Shown in pieces: positions 55,132-64,000 of a stretch of DNA of 64,000 bases. The first letter of the stretch is position 1; each line of letters begins with the position of its first letter. Position numbers and translations under genes: made by a program. Under the pieces are notes generated by a model that worked only from the letters and a program-made list of their open reading frames with translations, made no database searches and was not told the origin of the DNA. The stretch is taken from assembly GCA_016722295.1 (NCBI GenBank), contig JADKGL010000029.1, positions 248,001 to 312,000 on the forward strand, in the 5' to 3' direction. Origin of the DNA: Saprospiraceae bacterium (GTDB taxonomy: Bacteria > Bacteroidota > Bacteroidia > Chitinophagales > Saprospiraceae).

Positions 55132-56448
55132 CTAAGAATTATCAGAAATCCATTTTGTTCTTGGTTCAGCAATGGCCCAAACTGATTGATTATTTTCCAA
55201 ACTATTGAACATTGGTAACCAATCATTTGGTCCAGATGAATTCATTAGGATATCATATCTTCTTAATTCAAGAATTGGTTCTAGTGGATTGATTAATACG
55301 GGACAAGCTTCTACACAAGCATTGCAACTGGTACATGCATAAATTTCTTCGCGACTTATTTTATCAAATAATGATTTACCATCTTCGAATTTGAGTATAT
55401 CTATATTTGAATTTGCTTTATCTATTTTTTGTCCGATTTCTTCAGTTCGATCTCGAATGTCCATCATGATTTTTCTCGGGGAAAGTTTCTTCCCAGCTAA
55501 ATTTGCAGGACACACAGAGGTGCAACGGCCGCACTCTGTACAAGTATAGGCTTCTAATAAATTTCGCCAGGATAAATCAAAAATATCTTTCGCTCCAAAA
55601 TTTTCTGAAATTGGCTCATTAATAGGTTTAGCATCAAGCCCAACCATGCTTCTCACTTCATTTTCAATTACTGGCATGGCAGACATTTCTCCTCTTGAAT
55701 TTGTTTTTGAAAAATAACTGTTTGGAAATGCTAAAAATATATGTAAATGTTTAGAAGTTGGAAGGTATACTATGAATCCGAGTACTGTTATGTAATGAAT
55801 CCACCAACCTAATCTTTCAAACAACTGTAACCAATCTTTTGGAAAAGCGGAAAGTACATGTTCTGAAATGATTGATGATAAATAAAATTTTCCAGTAGTA
55901 GGGTAATGTTTCAGATCTAATTGCTGCAATAGTTGATCACTACTATTCATTAAAAAAATTCCAAAAATTAATGTTATTTCTCCAAATAAAATCAAATTGG
56001 CATCCATTGAAGGCCATCCTTTCATTTCTGGTTTTTGAAAACGCAATAACTTTAAAATGTTTCTCCTGTATAAAAAAATGATTGTTGCTACTAGGGCAAA
56101 TACTGAGAGAATTTCAATACTATTGATAATTAATGTATAAAAACTTCCTAGAAATTTTGAAAATATGCGGTGGGTTCCGAAAAATCCATCAATAATTGTT
56201 TCGAGAAATTCTATTTGCGTAATTATAAATGCAGCATATATAAAAAGATGTAAAATGCCAACAATAGGCTTATCAAACATTTTTCTCTGCCCTAAGGCAA
56301 ATAAAACCATGTTTTTCAATCTTTGACCCGAAGGTTCTAGCGTAGTATTTTTACCAAGATTTATATTTCGATATATTGTTTTGAATTTAAAAAATGCTTT
56401 GGAAAGGAGAAATCCACTGATTATAAGAAAGAAGATTGATTGAATCAT
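55132..56448 (-). CDS. Membrane Fe-S protein (heterodisulfide reductase-like)
   Basis: The 438-residue protein has about five N-terminal transmembrane helices of the nitrate-reductase-gamma type (residues 1-250). A cytoplasmic ferredoxin domain follows with two 4Fe-4S motifs: CTECGRCTSVCP (about residue 300) and CTSCNACVEACP (about 370). Such proteins pass electrons between quinones and a partner such as an (Fe-S) oxidoreductase with CCG domains, which is normally encoded next to them. No partner is present here. The partner could be elsewhere. The electron donor is unknown. Confidence 0.88.
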   Translation of the reverse strand: MIQSIFFLIISGFLLSKAFFKFKTIYRNINLGKNTTLEPSGQRLKNMVLFALGQRKMFDKPIVGILHLFIYAAFIITQIEFLETIIDGFFGTHRIFSKFLGSFYTLIINSIEILSVFALVATIIFLYRRNILKLLRFQKPEMKGWPSMDANLILFGEITLIFGIFLMNSSDQLLQQLDLKHYPTTGKFYLSSIISEHVLSAFPKDWLQLFERLGWWIHYITVLGFIVYLPTSKHLHIFLAFPNSYFSKTNSRGEMSAMPVIENEVRSMVGLDAKPINEPISENFGAKDIFDLSWRNLLEAYTCTECGRCTSVCPANLAGKKLSPRKIMMDIRDRTEEIGQKIDKANSNIDILKFEDGKSLFDKISREEIYACTSCNACVEACPVLINPLEPILELRRYDILMNSSGPNDWLPMFNSLENNQSVWAIAEPRTKWISDNS

Positions 56449-56518
56449 AATTTCTGATTAATTTTCGGCGAAAATAAAATTCACCATTTAACCAACAAAT
56501 GTATATAAAATATTAGAT

Positions 56519-57012
56519 ATGAAGATTCTCGATACCAATCAAATTTCGCAAAAAATTAAAAGAATGGCGATAGAGATCTATGAACGTCATAGTGAAGAGT
56601 CGCAAATTTTTCTCGCTGGAGTGAATAATAACGGTTTACAGTTGGCGAATTTGCTATTAAAAGAAATTGAGAGTTTATCCCCTTTAAAAGCCTCTATCTG
56701 TCAAATAAAACTGAATCCTGCAAAACCAACAGAAAGTGATATTATCATTGATCTACCTTCTGCAAAGTTAAAATCTAAAGTAGTGATTTTAGTTGATGAT
56801 GTAGCAAACACTGGTCGCACCATTTTCTTTGCTTGCAAACCGTTCATGAACATAATCGTCAAAAAATTGAAGTAGCTGTTTTAATAGATCGCACCCATAA
56901 ATCATTCCCAATTCAAGTGGGGTATGTTGGCTTATGCTTGGCTACTACGGTTAAAGATAATATTATTGTGAATTTGGATGATAAAAAAAATTGGTCTGTC
57001 GAATTAGAATAA
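56519..57012 (+). CDS. PyrR-like phosphoribosyltransferase, one frameshift
   Basis: The type I phosphoribosyltransferase has the PRPP-binding motif VVILVDDVANTGRT (about residues 87-100). The first frame ends at 56875. The correct continuation is in another frame: VAVLIDRTHKSFPIQVGYVG, with the C-terminal KDNIIVNLDD..WSVELE and a stop at 57012. One missing T in GCTTGC (about 56831-56835) explains the break and restores a protein of about 164 residues. The DRTH and YVG segments resemble PyrR, a uracil phosphoribosyltransferase and pyrimidine regulator, but a general phosphoribosyltransferase is possible. Confidence 0.85.
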
Positions 57013-57045
57013 TCCAACAGACCAATGTAGCTTAAAAATTAAGTT

Positions 57046-59360
57046 TTAGTAAACTTTAATAAATTTTATAGTTTGAACATCTTGCTTTCCAATTAAGACA
57101 AGGAAGTATAATCCTGCAGGACATTTCAGCGTAATTGTATTTGATGTTAAAGTATTTGATTCTACAACTTTTCCAGAGTGTGAAATTATAGAATACTGAG
57201 GATAGTTAGTGAGATCACCTTCTAAAGACAGTTGTTGTTGTACTGGATTCGAGGTTAAAATAATTTGGTTTTCAGATTCCTGATTTGTTGAAGAAAGCCA
57301 TTGTATATCCAAAGCATATCTAGGTAAAATCTGATAACCGTCTAAATACGGTTCTGTGTCATCAAATTGTGACCCAAGACCTTTTAAATGAATTTTATTT
57401 GTCGCAGCTTGCATGTTTGCTAAGTCACAATTATCATCAATTCGAAGTATAAATTCTTTGATTCCATCAGTAACTCGAACATTAAAACTTGTACCATTTC
57501 CTTTCCATTCAGATATGTCGACAATGGTTAAATTTCTCATTTCGATTAATTCACTCTCTGTACTTTCATCTAATTGACTTACAGTCCTAGGTTGAACTAA
57601 AGTGTTATTCGTACGAATGTTTAAAATGGTATCTGCAATGATTTGAGTTAATCCTCTAAATTGATCTATTCTTCCCTGAACCGTGATTTTATCACCTTCT
57701 TTTACAGTATAGCCAAATGACTTAGTATTATTGAAAACCGTAATACCTCCAGTTTGATCTATTATTGTAAATTGAATTCCAATATTTCCATTAATGTCAA
57801 TGCCATGAACAACACCTTCTAATTCATAGCGAAAACCAGTTTTTCTGGAATTCCTAAATTGTTGATATTGCTAACTTCGTCAATAGTTGCTTTAGGGTAT
57901 ACATTGCCAGAAGGATTATAAGGATTGATATCATCTGCATACCTTGGCATCAACTGATAACCAGAATTAAATGGAGTAGATGCATCGAATTGCGAACCAA
58001 TACCTGTCAGATCGAAAAAACCTGAAGGGGCATCCATATTGACGAGGTTAATATCATTATCAATTCGAACATCGTGAGTTACGTTTCCATCTGTCACCGA
58101 TATTGTAAATCCTAACGGATTTTTTGTCCAACTAGCTAGATCAACGAGTTTTACATTTTTTAAAACAACCAATTGAGATTCAGTTGTTTCATTTAAAAAA
58201 TTGACTTCAGTTGCATCTTTTAATAGGCCTGTCCCATTCGTCAGTAAAGTGTCCAATAAAATTTGAGTTAAGCCTTGAAATTGACTGATTCTACCACGAA
58301 CACTTATTTTATCTCCTTCTTTGACGGAATATCCAAATGATTTTGTTGAGCTAAAGACAGCAATCCCATCGTTTGAATCATCAATTAAAGTGAATTGTAA
58401 TCCTTGTGCTCGTAGATTTACACCGTACACTACGCCATCCAGTTGACAGTTCACATTTATCGAGTCTACTTCACCATTCGAATTGTTAGTTGTTACTTTT
58501 GCAATAGGATATATTGGATATAAAGAACTATTTTTTTCTTTGACTATTACTGTGCCTTGCATTTGACCTGCATGAGGATCACACTGGTATTGATAAGTAC
58601 CCGCAATATTAAATTGTTTTAAATAAGTCCAGTTGTTAGAGGATACTGCACCATTCCCAAAAGATTCTGGATTTTGTGGGAAAATCGCTTGAGTACCATT
58701 TATATTATGACTTCCTCCTATGTTTTGCCATTCTACAAAATCGCCGACTTGAATTTCTATTGAAGATGGGGAAAATTTAAAATTTGAAACTGCTATGATA
58801 TGTTCTGCACAAGGAACTAAATTCATTTTACCTGGACTACCATAAAATGGTTTTCCTTCAATCGTAATTCCAGTATTTGAATTTGAGATTTTCCAAAATT
58901 CTCCTTTGCTGTTATCGACATTTGGCCTACATAATTCTAATGAGTAGCCATCTCCATCGGCCTTAGGATTCCACCCATTTCCAATGTCAAAATACCTGAC
59001 AGAATCAATAATTGCTCCAGCAGCATTTGTAAGCGTAATTCGTTCACTTGTATTATTCAAATTGTTTGAAGTCCATTGCATTGCCTTGATGCCAAATACA
59101 GAATCAAACTTAAAAGAGTTAACACAAACTAAAAAATATCCATCGGCGGGAATAATTGTATCTGGAAATGTAACAGAAAATGCCTCAGAAATTCTATAAT
59201 CTTTTAAATTGATATTTGCATTAGTTGGATTATAAAGCTCAATGTACTCTAAGAAATCAGTATTAGATTCCGGAGGGTTGTACATAATCTCATTGATTAC
59301 AATTTGAGCATTTAAATTGAAATTAATTAAAATAATAAAAAAAGCAAAGAGTTTATTCAT
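57046..59360 (-). CDS. Secreted lamin-tail/cupredoxin/OB-fold protein with sorting tail, one frameshift
   Basis: Read through, this protein has about 771 residues. A signal peptide (MNKLFAFFIILINFNLNA) is followed by a lamin-tail domain (IVINEIMYNPPESNTDFLEY, about 20-150). A plastocyanin-like cupredoxin domain follows (about 190-275) with candidate copper ligands in GGSHNIN and YQCDPHAGQM (H, C, H, M). Two related OB-fold-like repeats (DGVVYGVNLRAQGLQFTLID and a second beginning EGVVHGIDIN) and a type IX sorting tail (from IILTSNPVQQQLSL to FIKVY) complete it. The first frame stops at 57819 because of an indel in the A-run near 57840. The function is probably extracellular redox or nucleic-acid related, which is inferred. 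Confidence 0.8.
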
Positions 59361-59650
59361 TATATTAGCTTTAAAGTTGATGTGTCAGATTTAATTGTTT
59401 AATTCTTAGGCAAATATAATTATAATTAGTAAATATTTGAATTGTTTTAGTATCTAAATCTGATCAGTCAAAGTAATTTTCTACCTATTTATTCTCTTTG
59501 AAGGATTATTTAACTTGTTGATTATCAATTTGTATTGTGCTTTCTTTTAATATGTAGTAAAAATAAATTGTTAAAAAATGTAAATTATTGATGATATCAG
59601 TGTACATTTGCTCTGAAAAGTTTTTAGAAGCAAAATCAAAATTTAAACTC

Positions 59651-60055
59651 ATGAAAAAGACGAAACATGCTTTAATAGGCATACTAATATGTTTATTCAG
59701 TATAAGTGAGATTACATCAACCCTAGCACAAAATGTGTTACCTCCACTAAAATCAAAAGCTGAAGCTATTTTAATTGCTGAATCGGAATTTATTAAGGCA
59801 AAAAATGAAGTAGATCGAATCTCAACCAACGATCCAAATTATAAATCTATAAAATCAAGATACCTTTTATGGGACTTTTTTTTACTTGAAGCAAAACATG
59901 CATATAATTCTACCGATGGAGCTTTAAGTATGGCTTTTTTATTTACCTATGGAAACGATTATACTGGTCCAGATGGAGTAGAAGTATATAATGCGTTTCA
60001 AAATAAGAAATGGAATCAAGAGTTTAATCAAATAATAAATATTTTAAAAATTTAA
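59651..60055 (+). CDS. Small secreted protein of unknown function
   Basis: The 134-residue protein has a signal peptide (MKKTKHALIGILICLFSISE). The helical mature part contains KSKAEAILIAESEFIKAKNE and a C-terminal FTYGNDYTGPDGVEVYNAF. I do not recognise a family. I chose the ATG at 59651. An upstream ATG at 59588 would place 21 non-signal residues before the signal peptide. It precedes the M36 protease gene by 85 bp in the same direction and might be co-expressed. Confidence 0.7.
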   Translation: MKKTKHALIGILICLFSISEITSTLAQNVLPPLKSKAEAILIAESEFIKAKNEVDRISTNDPNYKSIKSRYLLWDFFLLEAKHAYNSTDGALSMAFLFTYGNDYTGPDGVEVYNAFQNKKWNQEFNQIINILKI

Positions 60056-60140
60056 AAAAGAATAATTAATCATATAGACGAAGCATCTAGAATGATTTAT
60101 TATTCTCCCCAATTAACCAACCATAAACTAATCCAAGCTC

Positions 60141-63100
60141 ATGAAATTAAATTATCACCTAAGAGTTTTTAACTATCTGTTAGTTTTTTTATTTTTTTCC
60201 TTTTCTGCTAGTGCACAAAATGAAAGTCAATTAGTAAGGGACTTTTTAAATGATGTTAAAAGTAGTAAAGGATTGTATGATACTGACGTTGAAGATTTTG
60301 AAGTTTCGTCTTTTCACATCAGTCCACCATCAAATTTAAAGCATATTTATTTTCATCAGAGATACTTGGGGATAAGTATTTTTAATACTGTCTCATCTTT
60401 GCATATTAGGCAAAACGGTTCACGTTTTCATGATAATTTGTTTTTCCAAAGGAAAGTAAAAGCTACAATTGACCTTCAGATTCCTAAAAGACAGTTGAAT
60501 GCTTTGGAAGGACTAGATCAAGTAGCAATTCAATTGGGTGCTAGAAAGACAGAAGATTTTAAATATAAGGTAAATCCTACAAATACTGAACAAAAATCTT
60601 TAATCGATAAGGGAGATTTTTCATTAAGTGACATTCCTGCTAAATTAGTATATTTTCCTATTCTTAAAAGTAGTGGAACTAAGTCTACAGATAAGTATGA
60701 AGAGCAACGTAATTTGCAATTAGCGTGGGAATATTTTATCGAATTACCAGATCAATTGCACTATTGGCATATCTTAATTGATGCATTTAATGGTGAAATC
60801 ATTTACCAAACCAATTTAGTACTTTCCTGTTTTGAAGAATCTGAAAGCCATCATAAATGTATCGAAGTTCATTCAGCAATTACAGACAAAGAAAAAAGTA
60901 ATTCTAATAATTTATTCGGTACAAGTACTGTAATGGTAGGTGGATATAATATTTTTCCATTTCCAATTGAATCTCCTGGGCATGGAGTTAGGCAAGTTAT
61001 TAATGATCCAGATATGGCTCCGGGCTCGCCATTTGGATGGCATGATACAAATGGCGCTGCTGGTGCAGAATTTACTATTACAAGAGGAAATAATACTCAT
61101 GCATATGAAGATGGGGGAATGTTGGTTCAGGTTTTAGCCCAGACGGTGGTGCTGGTTTAATTTTTAACTTCCCTTTTAATCCAGTTTATTCTGCCGGAGA
61201 CCAATCAGAGGCAGCCGCAGTGACAAATCTTTTTTATTGGAACAATTTAATTCATGATGTCACTTATAATCACGGTTTTACAGAAGCGGCAGGAAATTTT
61301 CAGGTAAATAATTATGGAAGAGGAGGTGTTGGTGCGGATGATGTAAGAGCAGAGGCTCAAGATGGAGGGGGTACTTGTAATGCAAATTTTGGTACACCTC
61401 CTGATGGATCTCGCCCTACAATGCAGATGTATATATGTGGTTCTAGAGATGGGGATTTCGATAATGGGTGATTGCACATGAATATGCACACGGAATATCA
61501 AATCGATTAACTGGTGGCCCTGCAAATGTTGGTTGTTTAAGTAACACAGAACAAATGGGTGAAGGTTGGAGTGATTGGCTGGGACTTATTATGACGATAG
61601 AACCAGGTGATGCAGGTACTGATCCTCGTCCAATTGGGACTTGGCTTTTTGGACAAGCTCCATCAGGTCCTGGAATTAGACCTTTTCCATACTCTACTAG
61701 TTTAGCCATTGACCCTTCAACTTATGATGCTATAAAAACAAGATCAATACCTCATGGAGTTGGTTCTGTTTGGTGTGCTATGCTTTGGGATTTAACTTGG
61801 AAATTAATCGATCAATATGGTTATGATCCTGATTTACATAATGGTTCAGGAGGAAATAATATGGCGATGCTTTTGATTACTGAAGCAATGAAATTACAGC
61901 CATGTTCACCTGGTTTTGTTGATGGCAGAAATGCTATATTACGGGCAGATACAATATTAAATGGTGCTGCAAATGCTTGTATGATTTGGGATTGTTTTGC
62001 AAGAAGAGGGCTAGGTTTTAGTGCATCACAAGGTTCATCAGGAAGTAGATCAGATGGAGTAGAAGCTTATGATATGCCAACAGTTTGTGCTGCAATGCCT
62101 CCTATGATGGAATGTTTTGAGTATACTGGAGGTATGCAAACTTGGGTAGTTCCAACAGGCGTAACTTCAATTACAATTGAAGCCTGGGGAGCTGAAGGTG
62201 GATCCGCCCCATACAATTTAAGTACTTGCGGAAATTTAGATATGGGTGGCAATGGAGGTTATGCTACAGGAACTGCAGCTGTAACTCCAGGACAAACAAT
62301 AAATATTTTTGTAGGTGGTAGAGGACAAAATGGACCAGGAATTGGCGGTTTTAATGGTGGTGGAGCTGCTCCTTTGGATCCTGGAAGCGATCCAAATACA
62401 TTATCTACGGGCGGTGGTGCCTCCGATGTTCGAATAGGTGGAATTGCTTTGACAGATAGAGTTATTGTTGCTGCTGGAGGTGGAGGAGCAGAATGGTCAG
62501 GCTTTGTGAAGAAGCTGGTGCTGGTGGTGGTTTAGTCGGAGGACTAGGCCTTGGCGATTCTCGAGATCCATTGGATAATGGTGGTGCTGGAACTCAGTCA
62601 GCTGGTGGATTTGCAGGTAACGACTTGTGCGGATACTTCTTAAATACTCCTGGTGTATTAGGTGTTGGTGGAAGAGCAACGTTTTACCACTCTGGCGCTG
62701 GTGGCGGAGGCTACTTTGGCGGTGGAGGTGCAGGATGTGATGGACATGGCGGAGGAGGCTCTTCATATATTGGAGGAGTAACCGGTGGTTCAACAACTCA
62801 AGGTGTTCAAGTAGGGAATGGAAGAGTTTGCATAACTTTTGGAGCAGCAGATTTAGCTATTACATGCCCACCTATTGGTTCAGGTCTATGCTTTGAAAAT
62901 GCTCCTCCAGTTTTCACAACTGTTGCAGCGTTTATTGCAGCGGGAGGGACTGTTACAGGTGGTTGTGAGCCTATTACCTTAATCTCTATCACCAGAGCTG
63001 ATACCATAAGAGCTTGTGGTGCATCAAGAATTGAACGATTGTATAGAATAATTGATAATTGTGGGGCGTTTGTTGAATGTACGCATACAATAAATATTAC

Positions 63101-64000
63101 AGACGCATCCGCACCATCTGTCATTCCTTTAGCAGATAGAACTGTTTCTTGCGCTAATTTACCATTAGACACTGCTGCAACAACAGTTGGTAATATACCT
63201 GTTATGGGTACTAACTATGCCGACAATTGTGGTAACAATTTTGTTATTGTTTCTAGAAGTACTGCGGTGGTTCCTGGTTCATGTTCTGGGAATTTTGTAG
63301 TAAATAGAACTTGGACTTTCAGGGATAGATCGGGTTGTGTTAGTTCATTTGTCCACAGAATCACGGTTCAAGATATAACTGCCCCAATTGTAACTTGCAG
63401 AAATATAACTTTGAGTTTACCTTCTTCAGGAAGCATTGCATTTGATCTAGCGAGTCTAATTGTGAGTACAAGTGATGCTTGTGGTAGCTTACCTATTGTC
63501 AATGTTTCAGATATTAGAGTATTTACTTGCGCTAATGCAGGTAGGACTGTTGCATACACAGTCTCAGCTAGAGATGCTTGTTCAAATGTTGGAACTTGCA
63601 TGGCAACTGTAACGGTGTTAGATGTAACTGCACCTGAGATTGTTGGATGTCCAACACAGGGTGTAGTTATTAATTTGGGTCCTGGAGAGTGTGAAGCATC
63701 TTGGGATGCCCCTCAATTCGTGGCAATGGATAATTGTCCTGTTTTAAGTCCTAATAATTTTAGTTTTATATCTAAAGCTGGGAACTGTGTTAGTAATACA
63801 GTTGCTCCAAATTCAAGTTGGTGGGGATTTATGGTTGATTTTAGAAATACAGGAATTCTTCCAATGAGATTGGATACGATTTGGGCTATGATTGGACAAG
63901 AAAATACAAATCTAACAGTTGCAATTACTAAGTCAGGTTCTTATTTTACAGGAGCTACAAATCAACCAGCTGCAAATTGGGATACTTGCTTTAATGGGGC
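60141..64000 (+). CDS. M36 (fungalysin-type) metalloprotease with a long repetitive C-terminus, partial, frameshifted
   Basis: The secreted protease gene runs off the right edge. A signal peptide (about 1-26) is followed by an FTP-like propeptide region to about residue 230. The M36 catalytic domain has NLFYWNNLIHDVTYNHGF, the zinc site VIAHEYAHGISNRL and the third ligand in MGEGWSDWLG. After it come a glycine-rich domain (62110-62780) and cysteine-containing HYR/Ig-like repeats (from about 62880, with ITDASAPSVIPL, VQDITAPIVTC and VLDVTAPEIVGC), all typical of type IX cargo. Single-base losses near 61125, 61465 (a G in AATGGGTG) and 62505 break the frame. Reading through them gives one continuous protein. 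Confidence 0.85.

Overview
The window looks like a low-GC Bacteroidota chromosome, probably close to the Saprospiraceae. Three things support this: a type IX secretion/gliding locus (PorU, PorV, a PorP/SprF-type protein and GldJ next to MurF), several secreted proteins with type IX sorting tails, and promoters of the TTTG/TAnnTTTG type. The exact lineage is inferred, not shown.

Positions 1-18.4 kb form an accessory region organised like an integron cassette array. Nine imperfect palindromic repeats (five are exactly 136 bp between the ends of their terminal arms) separate mostly single-gene units read on the minus strand. The 9-bp arm that opens each unit is the exact reverse complement of the arm that closes the same unit (for example GTTGGTGGC at 3935 and GCCACCAAC at 4773). 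This is the pairing expected of attC sites (core GTTRRRY, inverse core RYYYAAC). The rightmost unit closes at a lone half-site at 18339-18347 (attI candidate), followed 71 bp later by the 3' end of a tyrosine recombinase gene (18419-19510). That recombinase points the same way as the cassettes, as reported for the Treponema denticola integron and unlike classical integrons. The cargo is mostly defence-like: DUF262 plus HEPN, DUF1883-TIR, TIR-SIR2, a second HEPN-like protein beside an aberrant tRNA-like sequence, a protein with an EF-Tu domain III-like C-terminus, a DUF4253 lipoprotein, a GIY-YIG/helicase/methylase restriction-modification locus with an XRE regulator, and an EcoRI-type methylase with a DUF262-HNH nuclease. 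An IS3-type element sits inside the leftmost unit. The two restriction loci carry many frameshifts.

Positions 20-60 kb are ordinary chromosomal genes. They include ftsK, a nitronate monooxygenase, rbfA, recG, a secreted ankyrin protein, the type IX secretion cluster (porV, porU, porP-like, gldJ) and murF. They continue with two tandem secreted metzincin-like proteases, tRNA-Lys, a TPR sensor protein with a degenerate kinase core, glyS, gyrB, tsaE, an alanine dehydrogenase, a candidate small RNA, lon, an amino-acid permease, an Fe-S membrane protein and a PyrR-like phosphoribosyltransferase. Positions 57-64 kb hold secreted proteins: a lamin-tail/cupredoxin/OB-fold protein and an M36 metalloprotease that runs off the right end.

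Several otherwise intact genes (porV, the phosphoribosyltransferase, the lamin-tail protein, the M36 protease, the TIR-SIR2 gene and both IS ORFs) are broken by one or a few single-base indels, most of them in short homopolymers. This suggests residual long-read error at least in part. The much denser breaks in the restriction loci could instead be true decay.
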